A stretch of DNA of 64,000 nt from contig JAFGBS010000028.1 of NCBI GenBank assembly GCA_016933055.1, positions 186,001 through 250,000 of the forward strand. The letters are read 5' to 3'. Positions within the stretch are counted from its first letter, which is position 1, and every line of letters begins with the position of its first letter. Of the stretch, positions 1 through 8,958 are shown piece by piece. The translations under genes and the position numbers were made by a program. The stretch comes from Promethearchaeota archaeon (lineage in GTDB: Archaea > Asgardarchaeota > Lokiarchaeia > Sigyniarchaeales > Promethearchaeaceae). A model generated the notes under the pieces. The model made no database searches. It saw only the letters and a program-made list of their open reading frames with translations, and was not told the DNA's origin.

Positions 1-472
1 CACCCTTTCGTCGATATAAATCTTCCAAGGAGTAAAAACCAGTTTTGGGAACGAACTTTTCAGGGTTATAAACTAAATTTCCTAATTCATCTTTCTCTGA
101 ATTTACATGTAAGATATCATCATGGATGATTACAATATGAGTCAAATTTTCTTTATCTTTACGTTTTATGATGGAGTTATGCAGAAGCATCGAAAAAAAT
201 GACGCTAGAAAAACTCCAATAATTATCAGGATAAAAATGACTCTGAATGTGTAATTGTATTTTATAGATAAATAAAATTCATCTAATTTATTATGATCTA
301 TCCAACTTCCAGGACCGGGTATATAATGTCGCCAATTATCTCCAATACGCAAAATTGCATAAAGATATACTAGGAAAATTGCCGTAAACAACAATGTAAG
401 ACCAACAGTCATAAATACTCGCGAAACAAATGATTTAGATCGGATCTGTTTATTAGGGATCTGAGTATCCAT
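1..472 (-). CDS. Membrane protein, 3' end outside the window
   Basis: The frame runs from an ATG whose first base is at 472 down to the window edge without a stop, giving 157 residues of an incomplete protein. Two hydrophobic stretches, about residues 21-42 and 77-97, are clear membrane spans. A soluble segment containing a run of beta-strand-like residues (THIVIIHDDILHV) follows. I do not recognise the family. It reads in the same direction as the KaiC-like gene that ends 12 bases upstream of its ATG, so it could be the third gene of the GTPase operon. Confidence 0.7.
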   Translation of the reverse strand, partial: MDTQIPNKQIRSKSFVSRVFMTVGLTLLFTAIFLVYLYAILRIGDNWRHYIPGPGSWIDHNKLDEFYLSIKYNYTFRVIFILIIIGVFLASFFSMLLHNSIIKRKDKENLTHIVIIHDDILHVNSEKDELGNLVYNPEKFVPKTGFYSLEDLYRRKG

Positions 473-484
473 TTAATCCACCAA

Positions 485-1762
485 TTAGACTAGTAGCAGC
501 AAAATATTCAATGTTATAAAACCATTTTGCATATTACCTTGTTTTTTCATTTCGATATGTTTCACGTCGAATTTTAAGCTTTGGGACATAATTCCAGAAT
601 AAAGTCCCTTCAGAATAGGACGATATATTTCTTCATCCAATTCTTCATGAAACGCATGAGTATACTCGATTATTTTTTGGGAGATGTCTTTTTTAATCAA
701 TTTACTTTGACCCCATCCGAGTAAAGACCATATTCGTAAAGTAGTTTTAACTACTTCCCACCGATTAATCATATATAGTTTCTGAATAAATGCACTGAGA
801 TCTGAACCTATTGTGAAGGCTGTTTGTTGAATAATAGTAGCATCTTTAATCTTTTTTAAGAAATGAATCCAGCTTTGGGTAGGAAGTAGTAAAAAGGGAA
901 TATGAGAAAACTCTAAAGTCCCGTTTTCCCATTCCATTAAATTACGGAAAGCTTCGAATGTATTTAGAAAAGCAGATTTTATGATAACAGAATATTGCTC
1001 CGTTTGTTCATCAAACTGTATTTTATAAGGTTCTACGCGGTTATCGTGGGGATACTGCCCCACCATCTTTAGAACCCGAATATACTGTTGCTGATAAATT
1101 CCCTCAAATTTAGAACTCAAATCCACAACCACATGGCATAGTGATTGAATTTTTGCCAACATTTCAGATGGAACAATATCCTTATTCATTAACATTAGAT
1201 CACAAGACCCCGTATCACAGCATGATGTGAGATTACCTTCAATCAGTTGAATAACGTTAGAAACCGATAAATTAAGAATAAATGGATTTACACTAATTAA
1301 GATATTATATAATTGGATGGAAGGATCATTTTCATCAATGCGTCTTTGGTTTAAATAATCCATTGCTTTCTCTTTTGCATTTCGAATCTGAAGAGACAAT
1401 TCATGCCTATCGGTAAATAAATTTACATTCTGGACTCCCTTACTTACTAAATCAAGTATAATAAGGTTAGGATTTGGATAGACCTCTTGTATCGAAAGTA
1501 TCAAATTTCGCGAAATCATATCTGATAAAATAACCAGCACAACATTAGAAACTGAAATTTGATTTTCGATAATTTCTTTTAAAATTATTTCTCCTCCACT
1601 ACCAATATCTTGTTGAAATAAGGTCAAACTATTGCTTTGGAATCCCCCCCCAAGCATTTCATCCAATTCACGAATACCACTAGAAAAGAATCGCTTTTTC
1701 TCAAGGATTTTTCGTTTTTGAAGGGTCGAATCCGCTAGTTTTTCTTGAACTCGTCTACTCAT
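485..1762 (-). CDS. KaiC/RadA-like protein with degenerate Walker A
   Basis: This 425-aa protein opens with a segment typical of KaiC/RadA-like ATPases: FSSGIRELDEMLGGGF (residues 26-41) followed by strand, loop and helix. The loop that should be the P-loop reads QDIGSGGEI (51-59) and lacks the Lys-Thr/Ser pair, so ATP binding is doubtful. The middle and C-terminal parts are not recognisable, and the extreme C-terminus is hydrophobic (NILLLLV). Its ATG overlaps the stop of the upstream small GTPase by 4 bp, with an AAGGAAG Shine-Dalgarno inside that gene, so the two are translationally coupled. I infer a scaffold or regulator working with the GTPase. The family call is moderate and the function is unknown. 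Confidence 0.6.
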   Translation of the reverse strand: MSRRVQEKLADSTLQKRKILEKKRFFSSGIRELDEMLGGGFQSNSLTLFQQDIGSGGEIILKEIIENQISVSNVVLVILSDMISRNLILSIQEVYPNPNLIILDLVSKGVQNVNLFTDRHELSLQIRNAKEKAMDYLNQRRIDENDPSIQLYNILISVNPFILNLSVSNVIQLIEGNLTSCCDTGSCDLMLMNKDIVPSEMLAKIQSLCHVVVDLSSKFEGIYQQQYIRVLKMVGQYPHDNRVEPYKIQFDEQTEQYSVIIKSAFLNTFEAFRNLMEWENGTLEFSHIPFLLLPTQSWIHFLKKIKDATIIQQTAFTIGSDLSAFIQKLYMINRWEVVKTTLRIWSLLGWGQSKLIKKDISQKIIEYTHAFHEELDEEIYRPILKGLYSGIMSQSLKFDVKHIEMKKQGNMQNGFITLNILLLLV

Positions 1763-2310
1763 GGTATTTGACTTCCTTTTATTTTATTAAGCACATCCAT
1801 GGAAATTTCTTCAAATACTTGGTCCATATTGGTTCCTGTTTTTGCTGAAGTAATATAAAATCGTATGTTTGGATTTTCTGGACGTAATTGTTTTGTAAGA
1901 TCCATGGCAATTACTTCGATGTTAGGATTATAATCAAGATCACATTTGTTACCGATTATCGATATAGGTACGGTCTTTCCCAATACACGAGTAACATCCA
2001 TATACCAATCACGGATATGCAGTAATGAGGATTTGTTGGTTAAGTCGAATAATAGAAGCACACCTTGAGCCCCATTCAAGTAATTAGAGCGTACAGTCGC
2101 CCATAAAGTCTGGCCTCCAATATCCCAAATTGTCATGATTACCTCCTTAGTTTGACCACAAATATCCACACGCATTGTTTTTCCTTTGAAGTCCACACCT
2201 ATTGTTGAAAGATAGTTTTCCTTGAAATATCCTTCTGTATAATGCCGAACCAATGAAGTTTTTCCAACCGAGGGGTCTCCTAAGATACAGACTTTTATTT
2301 TCATAGCCAT
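1759..2310 (-). CDS. Small GTPase, Rab/Ras-like
   Basis: All five G-motifs are visible in this 183-aa protein: G1 GDPSVGKT (11-18), a G2 threonine at 36 (STIGVDF), G3 WDIGGQ (62-67), G4 NKCD (121-124) and G5 TSAK (154-157). The catalytic glutamine is retained. Length and spacing match Rab-type GTPases, but there is no C-terminal cysteine, so prenyl anchoring of the eukaryotic kind is not expected. GAAGGT precedes the ATG. It is the first gene of a coupled pair with the KaiC-like gene, which suggests a GTP-dependent switch whose partner is that protein. Small GTPases of this type are abundant in Asgard archaea. Confidence 0.93.
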   Translation of the reverse strand: MAMKIKVCILGDPSVGKTSLVRHYTEGYFKENYLSTIGVDFKGKTMRVDICGQTKEVIMTIWDIGGQTLWATVRSNYLNGAQGVLLLFDLTNKSSLLHIRDWYMDVTRVLGKTVPISIIGNKCDLDYNPNIEVIAMDLTKQLRPENPNIRFYITSAKTGTNMDQVFEEISMDVLNKIKGSQIP

Positions 2311-2423
2311 TTTATTCTACCTTCATCGTGATATTTCCCAATAAGTGCTATATTCGATCCATCCTACTTTAATCTATGAGTTTTTAGGTTGGAATTCATT
2401 ATAGCTAGCAATCGGAATAAAAC

Positions 2424-2466
2424 AGATCCATATGATTAATCTCATGGACTAGATTTATATGGATCT
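2424..2466. promoter_or_regulatory. Inverted repeat in a divergent intergenic region
   Basis: AGATCCATAT (2424-2433) is mirrored by ATATGGATCT (2457-2466) with a 23-base spacer. It lies between the divergently transcribed GTPase and polyproline genes, about 55 bases before the latter, and just upstream of an AT-rich TATA-like stretch at about 2494-2505. It could be an operator for a dimeric regulator or a hairpin. No regulator is known. Confidence 0.3.
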
Positions 2467-2520
2467 ACTTGATTATCAACTCATAGGATATCCTTAATTT
2501 ATAATAAACGGGGCAACAAA

Positions 2521-3213
2521 ATGCCAAAAAACGCGAAAGCTCAAGAGAAATTGGAAAACATAATTATTTCTTTACGGGACGGTCTTAGTGAATTCGCTTC
2601 TCTAATAGAAGATATAAATAAATCCAGTTCTATGTTGCTGAAATTGTTCAGTAAAACCGAAAAAGAACTCAAAAGCATAAAATTGGACCGAGGGACCCAT
2701 GCTGTAACATCAACAGCAACACCAGCTGCACCTATTGTTGGAATTAAATCTGGACAAGATGCTCGCGAAAAAGCCGCTAATTTATTGTTTAACATGCTAT
2801 CAGGAGGAACAAGTGGAGCAGAATCACCGGCAACTTCAACGGTTTCTGCACATCCTTCAAGCCCCCCCTTAAGATCGGGGCCTCCTAGCTCATCATCGGG
2901 TCCTCCGGGTAGACCCCCCTCAGCACCCCCAAGTGCTCCTGCAAAATCTCCTTCTGGATTACCCCCTCCTCCAAAATTACCTCCTAAAGCTCCAGGGATA
3001 CCAACACCGGGTGTATCAACTCAGCCTTCATTTATGAAAGCTCCTCCTGGAATGAGTCCACCTCCCTCAAAACCTGGAGCACCTATGACCGCAGGATCTC
3101 CTCCCGCAGCTCCAGTAGCAGCTGGAGGTGGAGGTGGAGCTGGATTATCCTCTTTACGAGATGAAATGTTAAAAGAATTAGATCGTCTTAAGAAAATCAT
3201 GAAAGGCGGCTAA
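2521..3213 (+). CDS. Polyproline protein with WH2-like C-terminal helix
   Basis: This 230-aa protein has three parts. An N-terminal helical region (about 5-57) is charged and likely coiled-coil. A Pro/Ser/Gly-rich linker (113-200) contains several PPPP or PPxxPP clusters such as GLPPPPKLPPKAP. After a run of five glycines there is an amphipathic helix (208-228), SLRDEMLKELDRLKKIMKG. The linker resembles ligands of profilin or SH3-like domains, and the tail resembles an actin-binding WH2 motif (a helix followed by LKK). Asgard archaea encode actin, profilin and gelsolin-like proteins, so a cytoskeletal role is possible, but this is inference from composition. A TATA-like stretch at 2494-2505 and a GGGG before the ATG support the start. 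Confidence 0.75.
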   Translation: MPKNAKAQEKLENIIISLRDGLSEFASLIEDINKSSSMLLKLFSKTEKELKSIKLDRGTHAVTSTATPAAPIVGIKSGQDAREKAANLLFNMLSGGTSGAESPATSTVSAHPSSPPLRSGPPSSSSGPPGRPPSAPPSAPAKSPSGLPPPPKLPPKAPGIPTPGVSTQPSFMKAPPGMSPPPSKPGAPMTAGSPPAAPVAAGGGGGAGLSSLRDEMLKELDRLKKIMKGG

Positions 3214-3222
3214 AGAATCCTA

Positions 3223-3250
3223 ATTTTTTTTAAATTCTTTATCTTTTATC
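3223..3250 (+). terminator. T-rich terminator after the polyproline gene
   Basis: A run of T residues and a T-rich tract begin about 10 bases after the stop codon, with no hairpin. This is the usual form of archaeal intrinsic terminators. Confidence 0.45.
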
Positions 3251-3414
3251 TATAGAGTTAAACCACAAGAATTCGTTATTTAGGCGTGTAATTATATGTT
3301 TTGAATACTAAAAAGTAATTTGAGTCAAATTTGTCTTTCATTTAGATAGATTTGTATTAAGGTTTGACTAATTCTCGTTTATCTATATTTAGATTTTTCA
3401 TTATTAAAAGGTGA

Positions 3415-3427
3415 ATATTTTATAATC
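3415..3427 (+). promoter_or_regulatory. TATA box of a probably leaderless gene
   Basis: ATATTTTATAATC is centred about 26 bases before the ATG at 3447, and no Shine-Dalgarno precedes that ATG. The spacing fits an archaeal TATA box with transcription starting at or next to the start codon. Confidence 0.45.
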
Positions 3428-3446
3428 TTGTGCCTAAGCATAAGAT

Positions 3447-4064
3447 ATGGTAGAATTCGAAAATGAGGAATTCATATTTCGTATGATTTTAATTGGCATC
3501 TATTCGATTTTTACCATAATAAGAATTCGATATAGACGAATCGCGAAAAACAACGGTGTTATTAAGGAAAAAGATAATGCTACCCAAAAATTGCTGTTTG
3601 CCATGATGGCTTATGAGGTTTTGACTTTTATTGCTTTTGTGTTTTTGTACAATTGGATTCCATGGGAAATAGCTCATATTCCCTTTCCTTTATGGCTCAG
3701 ATGGATGGGATTACCATTAGGTCTAGGCGCTATCGTGTATTTTATCATAGTCCATGAAGCTTTGGGAAAGAATTTCTCTCCTAAGCTGCGTATCAAAAAG
3801 GAACAAACACTCATTACTCATGGTCCTTACAAACACATACGTCATCCAATGTATGTAGCGTTTTTTCTCCTTCATCTAGCAGTATTTTTCATCGTAGCGA
3901 ATTGGATCATTGGGATTTCATGGAATATTTTTTTGTTCACAATTATTGCTATTCGTGTAAAACCTGAAGAAAAACTAATGATCGAGCGTTTTGGTAAGGA
4001 ATATGAAGAATACATAGAAAGAACAAGAAGATTTTTACCCATAAAGAAGAAAACAAGAATCTGA
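3447..4064 (+). CDS. ICMT/PEMT-like membrane methyltransferase
   Basis: This 205-aa protein has several hydrophobic spans (about 12-28, 53-70, 85-103, 135-152, 155-170). It carries the conserved C-terminal signature of the isoprenylcysteine carboxyl methyltransferase/phospholipid methyltransferase superfamily: HGPYKHIRHPMY (125-136), then RVKPEEKLMIERFGKEYEEY (170-189). These segments form the S-adenosylmethionine pocket in the family. Substrates differ widely, from prenyl-cysteine to lipid or small-molecule groups, so the actual target here is unknown. The GTPases in this window lack CAAX-like ends, so a prenyl-protein substrate is not suggested by the neighbours. It stands alone between a T-rich terminator and a convergent methyltransferase gene. 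Confidence 0.85.
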   Translation: MVEFENEEFIFRMILIGIYSIFTIIRIRYRRIAKNNGVIKEKDNATQKLLFAMMAYEVLTFIAFVFLYNWIPWEIAHIPFPLWLRWMGLPLGLGAIVYFIIVHEALGKNFSPKLRIKKEQTLITHGPYKHIRHPMYVAFFLLHLAVFFIVANWIIGISWNIFLFTIIAIRVKPEEKLMIERFGKEYEEYIERTRRFLPIKKKTRI

Positions 4065-4085
4065 GCATATACGCATTTCTAGTGA

Positions 4086-6176
4086 TTAGAATTCATCAGG
4101 TATAGGAATGCTCTCTATGAGAGACTTATCAATTTGTAACATGTTTCCTTTATTTTTAGCATAGTAATTAATCCATTTAGCCACTTCAGAAGATTCTAAA
4201 TACTCATGTAAAGCTCTTAAATCAATTTTGTATTTTGGTTGTAAAATATTACATGATAAATCCGTGACAAATGGTTTCTCCGTATATATGAAACGTGGTT
4301 TAATTGTCCGTCGAATAATCAAAATTCTTGCATGAGTGAATAATTCTTTTTGACGCGGCCAATGTAACTCAAACCAGTGCCTTTTTCCTATTTTAGTTTC
4401 CCTACGTTGTTCCATAATAGATTTGAAAGGCTTTAAATGTCGAATCAAATTTGGATACAAAGATTCTTGGAATGCGATATTGTTCATGTAAATTATATAA
4501 TTTTTTACAGGAAGGGGATCAAAATTGAGATATTTGCTTTGGTGCAAGTCACGGACATAAAAAAACGGTAATATGCATTCCCGTTCTTTTTCAGTTAACT
4601 CAATTTGATTTAAGAAGTCTTTCGATACAATAAAAACCCCATTATTTATTGAGATATCTGAATTCGAACGTAATTTCTTATGTTTTTTTCGAATACGGTC
4701 GGGCCCTGCAATTACGCCTTGTCGCACTATTGAGATATCCCCCAACGTACGTTTGTAAAATTTTAAATTTTTGAAATCTGGTTCTGGGCGAAATTTAATC
4801 ATATAATCATGTTCTTGGAGAAATACATTGGAATAGCTAATTATATCCGTTCTGTTTGATGGGATATTATGATAAATTAGTTCCTTCTTAGTAAAGTCCT
4901 TGATGGAGCCCATAGTTATTGTAAAAATACAGCTATGAAATCCTGGGGCTTTATGAAATAAAGATTGATTTTCAAAATCATAAAATTCCATGCGATTTGA
5001 GTATGTTTTAATATATTTTCGTATAAAGATGGCACTTTTCGTATGTAAAAAATAGTTGGGTGTGATAAAACATAGTATTCCGCTAGGTTTTATATGTTCG
5101 AAAGCAAATCCAAGAAAATGAAGATAATAATCTAACCGTGGCTTGTAAAATATCGAATTTTTCTCAGGTATCATTTGATCGAAGTAATGTTTATTTGATT
5201 TTTCCGATAAATAAGGGGGATTAGAGATGATTATATCAAATTTTTCGGTTAGAAGGGATTTTAAGGTAAAGGAATTTCCTATTTCGCATTTGTTGGTCAG
5301 CATTCGAACAAATTTTTGGAGTTGATTTGAATTTGGATTACTTTTAAGAAACCAAAGAAGCACTCGAATACGAAGAATGTAAGTTGCTAAAGGATCTGTA
5401 TCTACAGTTCTCAAGTTTTTTTTAACAATATTATACTTTAAATTAATGGGAGGGCGATTAGAATCATTCTTTTTAAAATACTCAAATAACATCTCACAGA
5501 AATTGCTGGTAAATACTCCCGTTCCCGCACATAAATCCAAAACTGTTGAATTAGCAGAGATAGATTTTTGTTCCACAGCTCTTTCAACCATAAATCGCGC
5601 AATATCATTTGGAGTAGAATATTTTCCAAACAAATGAGAATGAGTTGTCTGCAAATTTCTTTTTACATATTTTTGAAATTGCGAGAAAGTATTACATTTA
5701 TTAAATGCTTCAGATACAGATGTTTTTGGTAATATTAGGAGGTAATTTAAGAGTTCATCAAACAAGAACGAAAAAAATTGGGAAAAATCTCTCTCTATAA
5801 AACTTCCGTCGACTCTCTCACATTGGTTATTTTTCATTTCAAATAAAGAAGTGGAAAAAATCTTATTGTTCCTAATAGTATTACAATTTACCTTAAAGGG
5901 TGTAAATATGGATTGTAGCAGTTCAATATTTATATCCATGTTACTAACGTAGGATTGAAAAAAAATGTTCAATATTTTAATAGATGAAAGGACTGATTTT
6001 ATAGAAATATCAGGATTGACTATTTTATACATCTGAAATAGGTCATTAAACTTGTCAATTTCGTTTTTGATATCAATTTGAGAATATAAAGAACTTATTA
6101 AATTCCACTGATTTGAGATGATTTTTTCAAATAGTGAAGTATTTTGAGTTTTAAAGTCGAGTTTTTGGATGGGCAT
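4086..6176 (-). CDS. N6-adenine DNA methyltransferase, type IIG/Eco57I-like
   Basis: The 696-aa protein has an N-terminal helical region, then STPNDIARFMVE (187-198) leading into the SAM motif I DLCAGTGVF (214-222) and the catalytic motif IV NPPY (319-322). This order is typical of gamma-class adenine methyltransferases such as TaqI and Eco57I. The part after about residue 455 resembles a TaqI-like target-recognition domain (GDISIVRQGVIAGPDRI). No nuclease motif of the PD-(D/E)XK kind is evident in the first 180 residues, and no restriction gene is adjacent. It may therefore be an orphan modification enzyme or a type IIG enzyme with a divergent nuclease. It is convergent with the ICMT-like gene, 21 bp away. 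Confidence 0.88.
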   Translation of the reverse strand: MPIQKLDFKTQNTSLFEKIISNQWNLISSLYSQIDIKNEIDKFNDLFQMYKIVNPDISIKSVLSSIKILNIFFQSYVSNMDINIELLQSIFTPFKVNCNTIRNNKIFSTSLFEMKNNQCERVDGSFIERDFSQFFSFLFDELLNYLLILPKTSVSEAFNKCNTFSQFQKYVKRNLQTTHSHLFGKYSTPNDIARFMVERAVEQKSISANSTVLDLCAGTGVFTSNFCEMLFEYFKKNDSNRPPINLKYNIVKKNLRTVDTDPLATYILRIRVLLWFLKSNPNSNQLQKFVRMLTNKCEIGNSFTLKSLLTEKFDIIISNPPYLSEKSNKHYFDQMIPEKNSIFYKPRLDYYLHFLGFAFEHIKPSGILCFITPNYFLHTKSAIFIRKYIKTYSNRMEFYDFENQSLFHKAPGFHSCIFTITMGSIKDFTKKELIYHNIPSNRTDIISYSNVFLQEHDYMIKFRPEPDFKNLKFYKRTLGDISIVRQGVIAGPDRIRKKHKKLRSNSDISINNGVFIVSKDFLNQIELTEKERECILPFFYVRDLHQSKYLNFDPLPVKNYIIYMNNIAFQESLYPNLIRHLKPFKSIMEQRRETKIGKRHWFELHWPRQKELFTHARILIIRRTIKPRFIYTEKPFVTDLSCNILQPKYKIDLRALHEYLESSEVAKWINYYAKNKGNMLQIDKSLIESIPIPDEF

Positions 6177-6304
6177 AGGATCAATAGCAATAATTTAATA
6201 AGATTAGATTAGCAATAGATAATTGATAATTAGTGGTTTGAATAAGGTTTAAAATTATTCTACCCTACTAAAAAACATAATAAAAAAACGAGTTGCTGAA
6301 AAAA

Positions 6305-6571
6305 ATGGCCAAGAAAGAATTGTTCATCAAAAGAGTGTATGAAATCGTTAATGAACTTAAGATTCCCTTAATTGACGAACGCGTTTATCATAAAGTCGAC
6401 CTTAATGAAGCGAGAGTAACCACCAACGTAAGTTTCCGATTCGAAGAGGATGAAAGTGTTATTCGAGGATTCCTCGGTCTGGCAGAATATTTCCATACTG
6501 TAGTTATCAAGCGAAAAGAACGGTTTTACATCCCTAATGGTGCAACCCTATTCAAATTAGAGAGCTCCTAA
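6305..6571 (+). CDS. Small conserved-looking protein, unknown
   Basis: This encodes an 88-aa protein starting MAKKELF. An in-frame TTG at 6293 would add four residues, but the ATG is a better start. The protein is mixed alpha/beta with a helix at the N-terminus and two strand pairs. It has no membrane span and no motif I can name. The reading frame and codon pattern look coding and it is followed by a T-rich tract. No operon partner is evident, since the neighbours are a divergent methyltransferase and a gene 200 bases downstream. Confidence 0.65.
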   Translation: MAKKELFIKRVYEIVNELKIPLIDERVYHKVDLNEARVTTNVSFRFEEDESVIRGFLGLAEYFHTVVIKRKERFYIPNGATLFKLESS

Positions 6572-6780
6572 ACCGAGTTATTCTCAGTGTTATAGGGTAG
6601 ATATTTTATCTTCTTATTATTTTTTGTTCAGTGCATTTTTGAACTCGTAGATTCTTTAAAAAATCTTATTTTTATTTTTGCGGAAGATAGACACATTTCT
6701 ATCATTTTTATTATATATATCGAAATCCCCTTTTTTGTCTTAATCCGTAGTTTTTAATGTTCTCTCCCTAGTAATTCCTC

Positions 6781-7380
6781 ATGGACTCATATGATCTATT
6801 ACCCGATGCACCAATTCCTTCAAATGGGGGGGAAATCTCTAAAAAATTCCTTGAATTGGGCATTACAAGTTTAAAAAATGCGATTTTGTATGTACACAAT
6901 CTCGAATATGGATATAACGCTGATATGGATAACAAATGGATATTGTTCAAAGAAAAAAAAGGATCATGTACTACTAAACACGGTGTGATTGCTAGTTTAG
7001 CCCAAGAACTCACTATATCAATTCACAAATATGTCGGAGTTTATAAATTCACTGAAAATGTATGTAAAGGTGCAGGATCGATTACGAAGAAATATAACAT
7101 ACCGTATATACCGATGGTACACTGCTTTTTGGGATATTCTGATTACCAATTTGATTTGACCGAAGGCAATTTAAATGGTAAAGAACATTCCATCGAAGAG
7201 TTTATCGAAACTAAACAAGTGAATCCTTTTATTACTAGAAAGGAAGAATATAATTGGTATAAGCAAGTAGTAAGAGCTAAAGTTTTATCTTCTCCAGAAA
7301 TGAAAGGAGTGAGCCAGCGTATAATACTTAAAGCGCGCGAAGAAGCAATAGATTTATTGCATAGAAAGATAAAAAAATAG
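6781..7380 (+). CDS. Transglutaminase-like cysteine protease family protein
   Basis: This 199-aa protein shows the ordered Cys-His-Asp pattern of the transglutaminase-like superfamily: C63 in GSCTTKHGVIASLAQEL, H114 in MVHCFLGY and D125 in YQFDLTEGN. The Cys lies at the start of a helix, and the His and Asp lie on following strands, as the fold requires. Family members act as peptidases, amidases or acyltransferases. There is no signal peptide, so it is cytosolic. The substrate is unknown. It ends 15 bp before the convergent RdgB gene. Confidence 0.75.
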   Translation: MDSYDLLPDAPIPSNGGEISKKFLELGITSLKNAILYVHNLEYGYNADMDNKWILFKEKKGSCTTKHGVIASLAQELTISIHKYVGVYKFTENVCKGAGSITKKYNIPYIPMVHCFLGYSDYQFDLTEGNLNGKEHSIEEFIETKQVNPFITRKEEYNWYKQVVRAKVLSSPEMKGVSQRIILKAREEAIDLLHRKIKK

Positions 7381-7395
7381 GGCGCATTTTTCTTT

Positions 7396-7962
7396 CTATT
7401 TCAGGCTAAGAAAATCCACCATTTTTTGTAACGCTTGAATTCTGTGCGATAATCTATTTTTGTGATCCATCGAAATTTCAGCAAAGGTTTTTTTAAATCC
7501 TTTAGGAATAAAAATCGGATCGTACCCAAAACCTTGTGCTCCTCGGATCGCGTAGGATACAATTCCCTCTACTTCCCCCATAAAGGTATAAATATGACCA
7601 TTATACATTAACGCGATTATACTTCGAAACCATGAAAGACGATTTTGAATTCCCTCCATTAGTTTTAACACACCGGCATTTCCAATCATTTCTTGAACAT
7701 AAGAGGAAAATACTCCTGGAAAATTTTTAAGATGATCGATGAAAAATCCAGAATCTTCCACGAAATAATTTTCTTTTAATTCACTTGAAACGCTATCGAT
7801 TTTATGAATAGCAACATCCTTTAGTGAATAGGATTGAATTTCGATTAACGGAAGATTTTTTTGTAAGACTGTCACCTCTAATCCCGAAGAGTGAATAAAT
7901 GATTCTACTTCTTTAAACTTATGAGAATTGCCGGTTAAGAAAAAAAGGGTAGTGTTAATCAA
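7396..7962 (-). CDS. rdgB: XTP/dITP pyrophosphatase (RdgB/HAM1 family)
   Basis: The 188-aa protein removes pyrophosphate from non-canonical purine nucleotides such as ITP, dITP and XTP, keeping deaminated bases out of nucleic acids. Family motifs are present in order: TGNSHKF (10-16), VEDSGFFID (68-76), FPGVFSSYV (81-89), GFGYDPIF (144-151) and the SHR near the C-terminus (172-174). Length is normal. Translation begins at a TTG preceded by GGTGA. The gene lies 22 bp after a membrane-protein gene read in the same direction. Confidence 0.95.
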   Translation of the reverse strand: MINTTLFFLTGNSHKFKEVESFIHSSGLEVTVLQKNLPLIEIQSYSLKDVAIHKIDSVSSELKENYFVEDSGFFIDHLKNFPGVFSSYVQEMIGNAGVLKLMEGIQNRLSWFRSIIALMYNGHIYTFMGEVEGIVSYAIRGAQGFGYDPIFIPKGFKKTFAEISMDHKNRLSHRIQALQKMVDFLSLK

Positions 7963-7984
7963 ATTTCACCAAAAATCGATATTT

Positions 7985-8791
7985 TTATTCCGAAGGTGGT
8001 AATTCTTCTTTAGCTGAGGATGAATTTTCTATATCTGGTTGATTTTGCTCTGGTTTTGGTTTGGTACTCGGACGCTTTACAGGAGGACGAATTTTCTTAT
8101 ACTGAGTTCCCCCTCGAGTTAATAATAATATAAAAATAAAAAAAATGACTGCAAATGCACTTAATAATGCGTACCAATATTCAGGTAACCATAAGTAGGA
8201 AATTAGGGCAAATGGTGCTGATATTAAAAGAGTAATTACTAAAAGTGCGAACATATTTACTGGTTGACCCTTAAAGTCTCGAATCATGGGTAAAATTAAT
8301 CCAACAACAATCCAAGTAGAAAATATCCGCAGTAACATCCGTGCGATTATTGAAGTAGATGAGCTGAACACATCAGGCATCCATAAGAAATTTAAGGATA
8401 ATACTGAGGAATTCTGCATATGAGGAAGAATAACATCAATTGGTAGAATTGCTGAAATGATTAACTGAAATATAAAAGCAATCCCCAACCATAATGCTAT
8501 ATCATCAATATCTTTGCGTTTTAAGAATACTAACACTATGTCGCGCAGCATTGCAATGGACCATAATCCGGTTAAAATTACCCACGCTCCAGTTGTGCCC
8601 CAAGGTTCATAATACAAATAGTTTCCGGGCAATGTAACAGAATGCCATATATATGTACTTGGAATAATGGCAGCGATATAGGCAATATTCCCGTATGGTT
8701 CCCCCCTTCTAAACGCGTCATAAAATAGAAAAACTAAAAATAGAGCACATAAAGAAAAAAAAGTAATCCACTGTCCTACATTTAATGGCAT
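7985..8791 (-). CDS. Multi-pass membrane protein, unknown
   Basis: The 268-aa protein has about seven hydrophobic spans within residues 8-227. It ends in a cytoplasmic-looking tail of about 40 residues that is basic and proline-rich at first (KKIRPPVKRPSTKPKPE) and then acidic. No catalytic motif is recognised. It is transcribed with rdgB, but a shared function is not apparent. Confidence 0.75.
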   Translation of the reverse strand: MPLNVGQWITFFSLCALFLVFLFYDAFRRGEPYGNIAYIAAIIPSTYIWHSVTLPGNYLYYEPWGTTGAWVILTGLWSIAMLRDIVLVFLKRKDIDDIALWLGIAFIFQLIISAILPIDVILPHMQNSSVLSLNFLWMPDVFSSSTSIIARMLLRIFSTWIVVGLILPMIRDFKGQPVNMFALLVITLLISAPFALISYLWLPEYWYALLSAFAVIFFIFILLLTRGGTQYKKIRPPVKRPSTKPKPEQNQPDIENSSSAKEELPPSE

Positions 8792-8958
8792 TTGAATTCA
8801 CAAAACTTATTTATATTCATAATTAGAAAACCCAATAAAAAATCCTTTGTGGTTCAGATTTTATGAATAATAATAGAGCTTCATTTTACTTTTATTTTTA
8901 ATATGTCAATAAGGATACTGTTAATAAAACACAGTTAGTAATCACTTGATTAAGAGGT

